35,250 bases of DNA, from the NCBI GenBank assembly GCA_900547975.1, contig URIX01000010.1:1-35250 (forward strand), written 5' to 3'. The DNA is from an uncultured Eubacteriales bacterium. GTDB lineage: Bacteria > Bacillota > Clostridia > Christensenellales > CAG-917. The first letter of the stretch is position 1. Every line of letters begins with the position of its first letter. A program made the position numbers and the translations under genes. Positions 1-6,784 of the stretch are shown piece by piece. The notes under the pieces are model-generated. The model saw only the letters and a program-made list of their open reading frames with translations, was not told the DNA's origin and made no database searches.

Positions 1-534
1 TCGACGCTCGCTTTTCTCGCCGCCGTTGCGGCTCGCGTTCCGTCTGCGATTGAGTGCAGATTTTAATTTAAGAAAATATTGCTCGACATAATTTTTTAAT
101 ACCGCCATCGTCTTGTCATACTCTGCTTGCGACGTAGCCAAAAACGGGTCGGGAACGGGAGAATACTTGTCGGTGGCGGCTTCGGAAAGCGTAATATACT
201 TCGAGCGATACTTGCGAGGGGTCAAAAGTTTGTGCATACGCGACATTCCGATGATGACGTCGGCGTTTTCGAATCTCTCTTTGTCGGTTTTGAAAGAGGG
301 TTTGTGCGCGAGAATCTCGCTTTCGGGAAAACCTTCGCGTTTGAGAATATCGACGGCTTTGGGGAATATGCTTTTGCTCTTGTTGAAAACGGCGGACGAG
401 CGCACTTCCACTCTGCCTTTCAAATCCTCGTCGTTTTCAATCATTCGTCTGAGCATAAACTCGCAATAAGGGCTTCTGCACACGTTTGACGAGCAAACGA
501 AAAGCACGTTGTATTTCTTGTGGGTATCGCTCAT
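1..534 (-). CDS. Low-molecular-weight protein-tyrosine phosphatase family, 3' end cut by window
   Basis: Reading the minus strand from an ATG at 534 gives 178 codons without a stop down to base 1, so the C-terminus lies outside the window. Near the N-terminus the translation has VLFVCSSNVCRSP, the CX5R phosphate-binding loop of low-molecular-weight phosphotyrosine phosphatases and related arsenate reductases (nucleophile Cys14, Arg20). A PDPF segment near residue 144 matches the general-acid Asp motif of the family. An AGAGGA ribosome binding site precedes the ATG. The product should be a cytosolic enzyme hydrolysing protein phosphotyrosine or phosphoarginine; which of these cannot be told. 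The family is usually about 150-160 residues, so this copy carries a basic C-terminal extension rich in Arg and Asn. It lies 71 bp downstream of mnmM on the same strand. Confidence 0.85.
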   Translation of the reverse strand, partial: MSDTHKKYNVLFVCSSNVCRSPYCEFMLRRMIENDEDLKGRVEVRSSAVFNKSKSIFPKAVDILKREGFPESEILAHKPSFKTDKERFENADVIIGMSRMHKLLTPRKYRSKYITLSEAATDKYSPVPDPFLATSQAEYDKTMAVLKNYVEQYFLKLKSALNRRRNASRNGGEKSERR

Positions 535-556
535 ATTATCCTCTTTTCAAGCAAGC

Positions 557-575
557 GTAATTTTTGCAAAATTAC
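557..575. other. AT-rich hairpin between mnmM and the phosphatase gene
   Basis: GTAATTTT at 557-564 and AAAATTAC at 568-575 form a perfect 8-bp stem around a 3-base TGC loop. No T-run follows on the minus strand, so it is not a convincing intrinsic terminator. It may be a small processing or stability hairpin in the transcript linking the two genes. Confidence 0.4.
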
Positions 576-605
576 AGTCGTTTTCGATATTCTAATCACA
601 CGTTT

Positions 606-1154
606 TCAATTTTTGATTATAAAAAACGGAATGGGCGGGTCTTTTTTCCAGTTATAGAAAAACGTCGCCAGAACCTGATATTTTTCGTCGTCGAGCGTTT
701 TGAGCCACGGCAAGAGCGCGTCCTTTTCCTCGTAGCCGCTGTCGCCGCCGTAATACACGCTCACCGTCATAAGTCCGCCTCTTTTTAGCAGTTCGAGTCC
801 GCTCTCGACGGCTTGTTTCGTGGATTCAAAGTGGGTGAAAACGCTGTGGTCGCCCTTAGGAAGATAGCCGAGATTGAACACTATGCAATCCACGCTTTCT
901 TTTTCGAAATAATTTGCCATATTTGCGTGGGAATCGAGAATCAAACGCGCCGAAAACCCTTTGCTGTCGAGCAAATCGCGAGTGCTGTCTATTGCGGCTT
1001 TTTGCACGTCGAAAGCCGTAACCGAGCCGTTTTCGCCCACGAGTTCGCACAAAAATGCGGTATCGTAGCCGCGCCCTGCCGTTGCGTCTATTGCAACGCC
1101 GCCCTTTGGCAAATATGCTTTTATTGCGTTATGTACAAGTGTCAATGCGTTCAT
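606..1154 (-). CDS. mnmM: MnmM/YtqB-type class I SAM-dependent methyltransferase
   Basis: The 182-residue product has a Rossmann methyltransferase motif I at about residues 20-33 (AIDATAGRGYDTAFL) and the signature FNLGYLPKGD near residue 94, which is typical of the YtqB family. In Bacillus subtilis this family, now called MnmM, methylates the 5-aminomethyl-2-thiouridine at tRNA position 34 to give mnm5s2U. The length matches the family and there is no extra domain. The ATG start gives the usual N-terminus (MNALTLVHNAIKAYL). It should act in the cytosol on wobble uridines of tRNAs that read two-codon boxes. It lies 31 bp downstream of the repeat lipoprotein gene on the same strand, so read-through from that promoter is possible. 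Confidence 0.85.
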   Translation of the reverse strand: MNALTLVHNAIKAYLPKGGVAIDATAGRGYDTAFLCELVGENGSVTAFDVQKAAIDSTRDLLDSKGFSARLILDSHANMANYFEKESVDCIVFNLGYLPKGDHSVFTHFESTKQAVESGLELLKRGGLMTVSVYYGGDSGYEEKDALLPWLKTLDDEKYQVLATFFYNWKKDPPIPFFIIKN

Positions 1155-1185
1155 ACGTCACCTCAAAGGCATAATAGCACAAATG

Positions 1186-3579
1186 TCAATTTGAAGCAAC
1201 CTCGCATTCGACGTTTACAAGCGATTGTATTTGCAAATCTAACGCGGTCTTTTGGTCTTGCGAGGCGACGTATATCGTCATGTTCGAGCAACCGTCAAAC
1301 ACCGCACCGCCGAAAGTCGTATTTTCGCTTTCGATTTTGACTTCTTTGAGTCCGCCGCATTTAATAAACGCTTGCTGTCCGACATTAGATACGTCCTTCA
1401 AAACGACGTACTGCAACGACGATATTTTTGAAAAGCCTTTCATCAAAATATTTCCGCCGAGCACGGTCAAATATTTGAGCGAATTAGGAACCCAAGTTTC
1501 TACCGACTGGTCAATTTGCAAAGCAGAACCTGACGGCAATTCCTTGTAATATCCGTTTACGCTCGTGTATTTCGACAGCAAATCCTCGTTTGACGGTTTG
1601 CCGAAAAGGTACGTAAAACCGACGGCGTACCCTTGCTCGCTCGTATCGTCGTATGCAGTTGCGGAAAGCGCGGCATTTTCGTCTGTTACAATATCGTTTA
1701 TATTTTGTTCGATAACGAACGAAGCAAACGGAATCGTCAAACTTTCAAGCGAAGCGCAATCTTTGAGCATACCTCTGTGCAACGTCGAAATCGTGGACGG
1801 CAACGAAAGCGTTTTGAGATTCGTCATACCGTCGAACGCGCCTCTTTCAACGCTTTGCACGCCTTCCTCTATGACGATTTGCGTGACCGACGCGCGCACC
1901 GAGTCGAATGCGGTTGCCGCAACCGAAGTCACCGTCTGCCCTGCCTCGCTCGAATGAACGGTAATTGACAAACTTACACCCGTATACCCGATTAGAACGC
2001 CGTTTTCGATGACAAAATCGGATTTCATTATGCGTTTCGTCCAATGAGCGGTAAGCGTAATGTCGCCGTAACTTCCTTTTTCTATCTTTTCCGCCTTGTT
2101 TTCGCCGTTAAACCAACCGTCGAAATCATAGCCGTCTTTTTCGGAAGCAATCAAAACGATTTCGTCCTCTATCGTATATGAAGTCGGATTATTGACTTGC
2201 GTGCCACCGTCGTATTCGTAGTTTATCGCATACCAAACGACGTTCCATTCTGCCGTGAGCGAAACGTCCTTTTGCGTAGAACCCGACACGATTTCGTATT
2301 TATTTCCGTCCTCGTCAAACCAACCCGCAAGCGTATAACCCGCTCTCGCAATTTTCGGCAAAGTTACGGTTTCGTTTTCGATAGTATACGTCAAAGTCGT
2401 CGGGCGACTGCCGTTTGCGCCGTTTAGAACAATGGAAAATTCAATAGGCGACCACTCGGCGTGCAGAATCAAATTGCCACGGCTGCCCTTTCTTATGACT
2501 TCGACTTTGTTGCCTGCGCCGTCAATCCAGCCGACAAAATCGTAACCGAATTTATGCGAAGCGGCAAGGATAATGTCCTCCGAATCGACGGTATAGGAAG
2601 TCGGATTGTCGCAAATTTCGCCGTCGCGATAGTCGTACGCTATGCTATACTCGCACGCAATCCATTTTGCGTACAAATCCAAGTTTCCGCTTGCGCCCTT
2701 AACAATCATTGCAACAGATTCGCCCTCAAAATTCTCGTTAACGTACCAGCCGCCGAACGAATAGTTGGATTTTACGGGCGAGCCGAGGGTCAAAGAATCG
2801 CTTTCGACGGTATATTTGTATTTGTCGTCGCAATTCGTATTGGATTCGGCATTCGTGCCGTCGTACGTATGGAATGTCACGAAATACTCAACGGCAGACC
2901 ACTTCGCGTAAAAACTTTTATCGCCGAAATTGCCGACTGCAAGATTTGCCACGCTCTCGCCCGAACAGTTTTCGTCGGCATACCAACCATTGAAAACGTA
3001 ATGCTGTTTTGAAATATTGTCGAAATCGACGGATTTTTCCACGTCATACTTCTTCGTTGCGACGACGCTATCGTCGGATATAAAAGAAATTGTGTATTCT
3101 ATCGGCGTGTAAATTGCTTTCACGTTGACGTCGGCAAGGATATTTTCAAAATTTTCGACGTTCCAACAAGCCGAATATCCGTCTTTTGCCGTAGGATTCG
3201 GAATGTCCGAAAGCGTTTGGCCGTGCGCAACTTTGTAACTGATTTTATTTGAAATCTCGTCGTCGAAAGTAACGTTAAAATATTTCTCTTTTATGACGAT
3301 CAATGTCGTCATATCCGCGATAGACTCGTAATTGTCGCTCACCTCGAATTTTGCCGTAACCGTGTGGTTGCCGACTTCCGCGTGTCCGTTTCCGTCGTAA
3401 GTGACTTTGACTTCGCTCGGAAATTCGCCGCCCGTATAATTTATAAATGCGCTATGCTTGTTTCCGTCCCACTCTGCTTCGACTTTCGGAAACGTGATTC
3501 CGACAAGTTTCGCTTTCGTGATTTTCAAAGTCGCGCTTATAACAAGGTCTTTGTAGCCGTCCGCTTTTATAGTTGACAA
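1186..3579 (-). CDS. Repeat surface lipoprotein, 3' part: Listeria-Bacteroides repeats plus BspA-like leucine-rich repeats
   Basis: This frame holds the larger part (797 codons from a TTG at 3579) of a secreted protein. After about 100 residues with an MBG-like YDG repeat come six Listeria-Bacteroides (InlB B-repeat/Flg_new) repeats of 65-80 residues, each ending in a W-containing strand such as YAKW, HAEW, TAEW or TAHW. The C-terminal third has BspA-type LRR_5 repeats (ITQIVIEEGVQSVERGAF, MTNLKTLSLPSTI). No LPXTG or C-terminal membrane anchor is seen; anchoring comes from the lipobox in the 5' part. I read the TTG start as an artefact. The frame continues from the 5' fragment if one base of a T4 run at 3565-3568 is removed, giving one protein of about 955 residues. 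A role in adhesion or surface binding is inferred from the fold only. Confidence 0.75.
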   Translation of the reverse strand: MSTIKADGYKDLVISATLKITKAKLVGITFPKVEAEWDGNKHSAFINYTGGEFPSEVKVTYDGNGHAEVGNHTVTAKFEVSDNYESIADMTTLIVIKEKYFNVTFDDEISNKISYKVAHGQTLSDIPNPTAKDGYSACWNVENFENILADVNVKAIYTPIEYTISFISDDSVVATKKYDVEKSVDFDNISKQHYVFNGWYADENCSGESVANLAVGNFGDKSFYAKWSAVEYFVTFHTYDGTNAESNTNCDDKYKYTVESDSLTLGSPVKSNYSFGGWYVNENFEGESVAMIVKGASGNLDLYAKWIACEYSIAYDYRDGEICDNPTSYTVDSEDIILAASHKFGYDFVGWIDGAGNKVEVIRKGSRGNLILHAEWSPIEFSIVLNGANGSRPTTLTYTIENETVTLPKIARAGYTLAGWFDEDGNKYEIVSGSTQKDVSLTAEWNVVWYAINYEYDGGTQVNNPTSYTIEDEIVLIASEKDGYDFDGWFNGENKAEKIEKGSYGDITLTAHWTKRIMKSDFVIENGVLIGYTGVSLSITVHSSEAGQTVTSVAATAFDSVRASVTQIVIEEGVQSVERGAFDGMTNLKTLSLPSTISTLHRGMLKDCASLESLTIPFASFVIEQNINDIVTDENAALSATAYDDTSEQGYAVGFTYLFGKPSNEDLLSKYTSVNGYYKELPSGSALQIDQSVETWVPNSLKYLTVLGGNILMKGFSKISSLQYVVLKDVSNVGQQAFIKCGGLKEVKIESENTTFGGAVFDGCSNMTIYVASQDQKTALDLQIQSLVNVECEVASN

Positions 3580-4054
3580 ACGAATTTTCGCCGTCGTACG
3601 TGACCGTCGCGCCGTCGGGCAATGTCGATTCGTCCACTTTTACGGAATGTGCTTCACCGTCGTAAACACAAGTAACGTCAGCAAAAACCACGCCTTCGAG
3701 GTCTATAAGTTCTTTCCATTTTGCATATAAAGTTAAATTTTGTTCAAGAATTAAATTTTCAAAATCAAAATCGGCTTTAACGGTTAGTTCCTCGTCTTTG
3801 CACCAGTACAAGAACTCGCAATCTTTCTTGGTCGGCGCAGGCAAATCGTCGCCTTTATTCCACACGACGTTATCGTCGCCGTTGTTCAAAACAAAAGTAA
3901 CGGAAAAGTCTTCATCACCGATAAGAAATTCATCTGCGTTGGGCTTCGGGCTGTCGCAAGCAACCGATATCGACAGCATCACAACAAAAGCAGTTATCAC
4001 AAAAAACAGCCGTATAAATACGACAAAACCATTTTTTCGATATGTTTCTCCCAT
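3452..4054 (-). CDS. Repeat surface lipoprotein, 5' part (signal peptide, lipobox and first repeat), frame-broken
   Basis: The ATG at 4054 follows GAGGGA and opens a lipoprotein signal peptide: charged start, hydrophobic stretch at residues 13-31, then SVAC with the candidate lipidated Cys33. Residues about 49-114 form the first Listeria-Bacteroides repeat, ending LTLYAKW. An MBG-like segment (VYDGEAHSVKV, LPDGATVTYDGENSF) follows. After Tyr162-Lys163 the reading becomes a basic, low-quality tail that looks out of frame and stops at 3452. Dropping one A on the coding strand (plus strand T4 at 3565-3568) restores a natural repeat, ending FVNYKADGYKDLVISATL, in the frame of the neighbouring 797-codon segment. 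The two entries are therefore one gene. The break could be a real mutation, slippage at the A run, or a sequencing or assembly error. Confidence 0.7.
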   Translation of the reverse strand: MGETYRKNGFVVFIRLFFVITAFVVMLSISVACDSPKPNADEFLIGDEDFSVTFVLNNGDDNVVWNKGDDLPAPTKKDCEFLYWCKDEELTVKADFDFENLILEQNLTLYAKWKELIDLEGVVFADVTCVYDGEAHSVKVDESTLPDGATVTYDGENSFVNYKSGRLQRPCYKRDFENHESETCRNHVSESRSRVGRKQA

Positions 4055-4135
4055 ATTTTCCCTCGATTTTCAACAAAATAACTACGCAAGAAATCGCAAA
4101 TCACTATGTGTTTTCCCGATTGTTTCAATGAAAAA

Positions 4136-4163
4136 TTTATCACAGCATTAATTAAAAGGTCAA
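4136..4163 (-). promoter_or_regulatory. Candidate sigma-A promoter of the repeat lipoprotein gene
   Basis: On the minus strand TTGACC (4163-4158) is followed after 16 bp by GATAAA (4141-4136). A TGT just upstream of that gives an extended -10 character. The distance to the ATG at 4054 leaves a leader of about 75 bases. A second TTGACA lies slightly upstream, so the exact -35 is uncertain. Confidence 0.45.
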
Positions 4164-4286
4164 ATCTTTTAGGAAAAAATTGTCAACAAATGTCAAAAAA
4201 CTTGCTTAAAATCAAAAAAATCATCAACCGCTATGGCGATTTTTCAATCGCGTCAGTGTTTGTTTAGGTCGAGCCACTTCGTGGAC

Positions 4287-4319
4287 AAAAAGACACGGAC
4301 TGTTTTGTCCGTGTCTTTT
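4287..4319 (-). terminator. Intrinsic terminator downstream of tRNA-Pro
   Basis: AGACACGGAC (4291-4300) and GTCCGTGTCT (4307-4316) form a perfect 10-bp stem around a 6-base loop. The minus-strand transcript runs into five U residues (4291-4287). The plus strand also has a short T run, so it may work both ways. It lies just past the 3' end of tRNA-Pro. Confidence 0.8.
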
Positions 4320-4322
4320 GTC

Positions 4323-4399
4323 TGGTCGGAGTGGCGAGACTTGAACTCGCGGCCTTACGGTCCCGAACCGTACGCGCTACCAAACTGCGCTACACCCCG
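4323..4399 (-). tRNA. tRNA-Pro(CGG)
   Basis: The minus strand folds into a full cloverleaf of 77 nt including an encoded CCA. The acceptor is CGGGGTG/CACTCCG with one G-U pair, the D arm GCGC/GCGC, the anticodon arm TACGG/CCGTA with loop TTCGGGA, and the T arm GCGAG/CTCGC. The anticodon CGG reads the proline codon CCG. The terminator hairpin follows within a few bases. Confidence 0.95.
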
Positions 4400-4541
4400 T
4401 ATGTGTTTCGTTTCAATCTGTTATGGCGCGTTTGGGAGCGCGTCGCGCATTTCCGTCAGGTCTTGCGCTCTCAACAACAGATTCGGTGATATGTTCTTAT
4501 TTTTGAAGTGCACCTCATTCAATTCGCTCAACTTTTCGCAA

Positions 4542-4562
4542 ACCAAACTGCGCTACACCCCG
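4542..4562 (-). repeat. Duplicated 5' fragment of tRNA-Pro
   Basis: These 21 bases are identical to 4379-4399, the first 21 nt of the tRNA-Pro gene (acceptor strand, D stem and part of the D loop). No other part of a tRNA follows at this copy. The spacer of about 142 bp between the copies has no recognisable gene. It may be the trace of a deleted tandem tRNA copy or of an integration event. Confidence 0.8.
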
Positions 4563-4696
4563 ATATTTAGTTGTTGTCAATTTTGACTGCCTTTGCAATA
4601 TACATCAATTTGAGCATTTTTGCAACAAAAACAAGTCAATTATCTTAAAAATTATGTTTTACGCCATTATTTTTTTGTCGCTCTAATCGAAATCGA

Positions 4697-4725
4697 TTGC
4701 AAAACCGCGAGCGTTGATATATAAT
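4697..4725 (+). promoter_or_regulatory. Sigma-A promoter of tRNA-Gln
   Basis: TTGCAA (4697-4702) and a perfect TATAAT (4720-4725) are separated by exactly 17 bp. The -10 box lies 11 bp before the mature 5' end of the tRNA at 4737, as expected for a short-leader tRNA transcript. Confidence 0.8.
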
Positions 4726-4736
4726 AACGTACGCGA

Positions 4737-4810
4737 TGGAGCTTGGTGTAGTGGTAGCACTTGGGCCTCTGACTCCCACTGTGTAGGTTCGATTCCTATA
4801 GCTCCTGCCA
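4737..4810 (+). tRNA. tRNA-Gln(CTG)
   Basis: The 74-nt gene includes an encoded CCA. The acceptor is TGGAGCT/AGCTCCT with discriminator G73, the D arm GTG/CAC, the anticodon arm TGGGC/TCCCA with loop CTCTGAC, and the T arm GTAGG/CCTAT. The anticodon CTG and the U1 plus G73 identity features fit glutamine. Two imperfections stand out: U1 faces U72, and the base pair closing the anticodon loop is C-U. A weak 1-72 pair is normal for tRNA-Gln, but the C-U mismatch is unusual. Confidence 0.85.
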
Positions 4811-4814
4811 ACGC

Positions 4815-4840
4815 AAACACCCTCACTTGTGAGGGTGTTT
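4815..4840 (+). terminator. Hairpin downstream of tRNA-Gln, likely terminator
   Basis: AAACACCCTCAC (4815-4826) and GTGAGGGTGTTT (4829-4840) form a perfect 12-bp inverted repeat with a 2-base centre. It begins five bases after the CCA. The distal arm ends in TTT followed by CATTTATTTT, a weak U tract. Confidence 0.7.
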
Positions 4841-5212
4841 CATTTATTTTACCGCACTTTATGCTTGCATAAATCGTGCGGTAAAATAAATGAAATGTTA
4901 CACAAAGTGTGTTTGCGTTGAGCACAATCGGAGCGCAACGGAAGCACGTCGCAAGACGTGCATTACTATTTCGCACGGATATGCTTGCATAGACTTGTGC
5001 GCTTTATAAAATGAAATGTTGCACGAAGTGTGTTTGCGTTGAGCACAATCGGAGCGCTACGGAAGCACGTCGTCAAGACGTGCATTACTATTGCGCACGG
5101 ATATGCTTGCATAGACTTGTGCGCTTTATAAAATGAAATGTTGCACGAAGTGTGTTTGCGTTGAGCACAATCGGAGCGCTACGGAAGCACGTCGCCAAGA
5201 CGTGCATTACTA
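4841..5212. repeat. Three tandem ~121-bp structured repeats (plus leading arm)
   Basis: Three head-to-tail units begin near 4851, 4971 and 5093; the shared ATGCTTGCAT lies at 4861, 4981 and 5103, giving periods of 120 and 122 bp. Units 2 and 3 are almost identical and unit 1 is diverged. Each unit can form a CGCAC/GTGCG outer stem enclosing TATGC-TT-GCATA, a CAC-NAA-GTG mini-hairpin, and a 7-bp GCACGTC/GACGTGC hairpin. In unit 1 the first stem extends to about 17 bp (4841-4892). No ORF with a ribosome binding site is seen, so this stretch of nearly 500 bases between tRNA-Gln and pepV is noncoding. The repeats could be an extragenic repeat family or a repeated small RNA. Confidence 0.8.
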
Positions 5213-5252
5213 AAAAATATTACCTCGCTTTATTATATTAATCATTCTACTC

Positions 5253-5281
5253 TTGCGCGTAAGAGTCGCAAGTGGTATAAT
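5253..5281 (+). promoter_or_regulatory. Sigma-A promoter of pepV
   Basis: TTGCGC (5253-5258) and a perfect TATAAT (5276-5281) are spaced by 17 bp. The expected transcript start near 5288 leaves a leader of about 20 bases that holds the GGAGG ribosome binding site. Confidence 0.75.
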
Positions 5282-5307
5282 TTGCACATAAAATTTCGGA
5301 GGCAAAT

Positions 5308-6702
5308 ATGAATCTTGAAAAATATTATCCTCAAATGATACAGACCATTCAAAACGCCGTTCGCATAAAGACCGTGCTTGACGCACCCGTACTCGGCGGG
5401 CCGTTCGGACAAGGCAACAAGGATTGTCTTGCCTACGTTCTTTCCGTTGCCGATCAACTCGGATTCCGCACGGTGAATCTCGACGGATATTGCGGATATG
5501 CGGAAATCGGCGAAGGCAAGGAACTCGTCGGCATAGTCGGACATCTCGACGTCGTACCCGAAGGCGACGGTTGGAAGTATCCGCCCTATTCGGGCGCGCT
5601 CGAAGAAGGCGCGATTTGGGGCAGAGGCACGATAGACGACAAAGGGCCTTCAATTATATCCCTCTATGCGATTAAAGCGTTGATGGACGACGGATTCAAA
5701 TTCAACAAGCGCGTGCGCGTGATATTCGGATGCAACGAAGAAACAGGCTCGCTTTGTATGAAGCATTATCTCGAAGTGGAAGAACCCATTTCCTACGGCG
5801 TATCCCCCGATTCAGAATTCCCCGTGATATTTGCGGAAAAGACCATAAACAGCGTAGAAATAAAGGGTGAATCGACGGACGGCAAAGGCGCGAAACTCGT
5901 GTCCCTCGACGGCGGAATCGTGATAAACGCAGTTCCCGATATATGCACGCTGACGGTAAACGCAAACGGTGAAAATCCTTCGGCGGTGGCGCAAAAAATA
6001 AGCGACGCGTTGAACAGAAACGACATCGAACACGAGTGTTCCATAGGCGGCGACGAGATACGTTTCACCGTACACGGCAAAGCGGCGCACGGCTCTGTAC
6101 CTCAACTCGGCGTAAATGCAATATCGTATGCCGTAGCCGCGCTCGACGGTGCTATCGACAACGACTTCGTTCGCATATACAACACTTATATTTCAACTTG
6201 CGTACACGGTGAAAAACTCGGTTGTTTTGCCGAGGACGAGTACGGCAAAATCGCCGTCAACGTCGGACTTTGCCACTATGAAAACGGCAAATTCTCAATC
6301 AAAATAAATTCGCGCCTTCCATTCTCAACCGACACAAAAACGATGTTTAACGGCATAAAATCGATGCTTAAAAACGAAGTTTGTGCAAAAGTCGTTCTTT
6401 TGAGCGAATCCGAAGGTTTCAAAATCGACCCCGATTCGGATATGATACAAGTGCTTTACAACGCCTATCGCGAAGTGACGGGCGACGTCGAATCCAAGCC
6501 CGTATGCACCCCCGGCGGAACGTATGCCAGAGAGTTCGACAACTGCGTTGCGTTCGGTCCGGAAATGAAAGGTTACGGCGAGATGATAATTCACCAACCC
6601 AACGAGCGACTCACCCTCGAAGCAATGAAAGCGATTTTCGAAATCTACGTCAAAGCATACGCCGACCTCATCGACAAAGTGAGTTTCGATTCGAAAAAGT
6701 AA
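5308..6702 (+). CDS. pepV: M20-family dipeptidase PepV
   Basis: The 464-residue product is a dizinc aminoacyl-dipeptidase of the M20/Sapep type that should hydrolyse cytosolic dipeptides. Visible metal and catalytic residues are His79 and Asp81 in GHLDVVPEG, the bridging Asp110 in WGRGTIDDKGP, the Glu144-Glu145 pair in CNEETGS, Asp168 in SPDSEFP, and a late His in IIHQPNER. A lid/dimerisation insertion fills the middle (about 180-330), as is normal for PepV. The ATG has a GGAGG site, and the promoter sits directly upstream. Length and motif order match the family. It faces the phage-type cluster convergently and shares a terminator with it. Confidence 0.93.
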   Translation: MNLEKYYPQMIQTIQNAVRIKTVLDAPVLGGPFGQGNKDCLAYVLSVADQLGFRTVNLDGYCGYAEIGEGKELVGIVGHLDVVPEGDGWKYPPYSGALEEGAIWGRGTIDDKGPSIISLYAIKALMDDGFKFNKRVRVIFGCNEETGSLCMKHYLEVEEPISYGVSPDSEFPVIFAEKTINSVEIKGESTDGKGAKLVSLDGGIVINAVPDICTLTVNANGENPSAVAQKISDALNRNDIEHECSIGGDEIRFTVHGKAAHGSVPQLGVNAISYAVAALDGAIDNDFVRIYNTYISTCVHGEKLGCFAEDEYGKIAVNVGLCHYENGKFSIKINSRLPFSTDTKTMFNGIKSMLKNEVCAKVVLLSESEGFKIDPDSDMIQVLYNAYREVTGDVESKPVCTPGGTYAREFDNCVAFGPEMKGYGEMIIHQPNERLTLEAMKAIFEIYVKAYADLIDKVSFDSKK

Positions 6703-6749
6703 AAACTACAATCAATAAAAAGCAATATAAAAGCAACATAATTATAACA

Positions 6750-6784
6750 AAAAAGCGAGAGCAAAATTTGCTCTCGTTTTTTTT
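6750..6784. terminator. Bidirectional intrinsic terminator between pepV and the virion cluster
   Basis: CGAGAGCA (6756-6763) and TGCTCTCG (6769-6776) form an 8-bp stem that can extend toward the centre. T8 follows on the plus strand and six T on the minus strand. It ends pepV transcription. Because it overlaps the stop codon of the last virion-cluster gene (6783-6785), it also ends that operon. Confidence 0.85.

Noticed and set aside
4233..4976. Small open frames over the two tRNA genes, including one with AIGIEPT-like text
   Set aside because: These are translations of tRNA sequence and are a well-known source of false proteins.
4841..5212. Tandem repeats as a possible CRISPR array
   Set aside because: Units are about 121 bp with no short repeat/unique spacer alternation and no cas genes nearby. 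They are tandem structured repeats.
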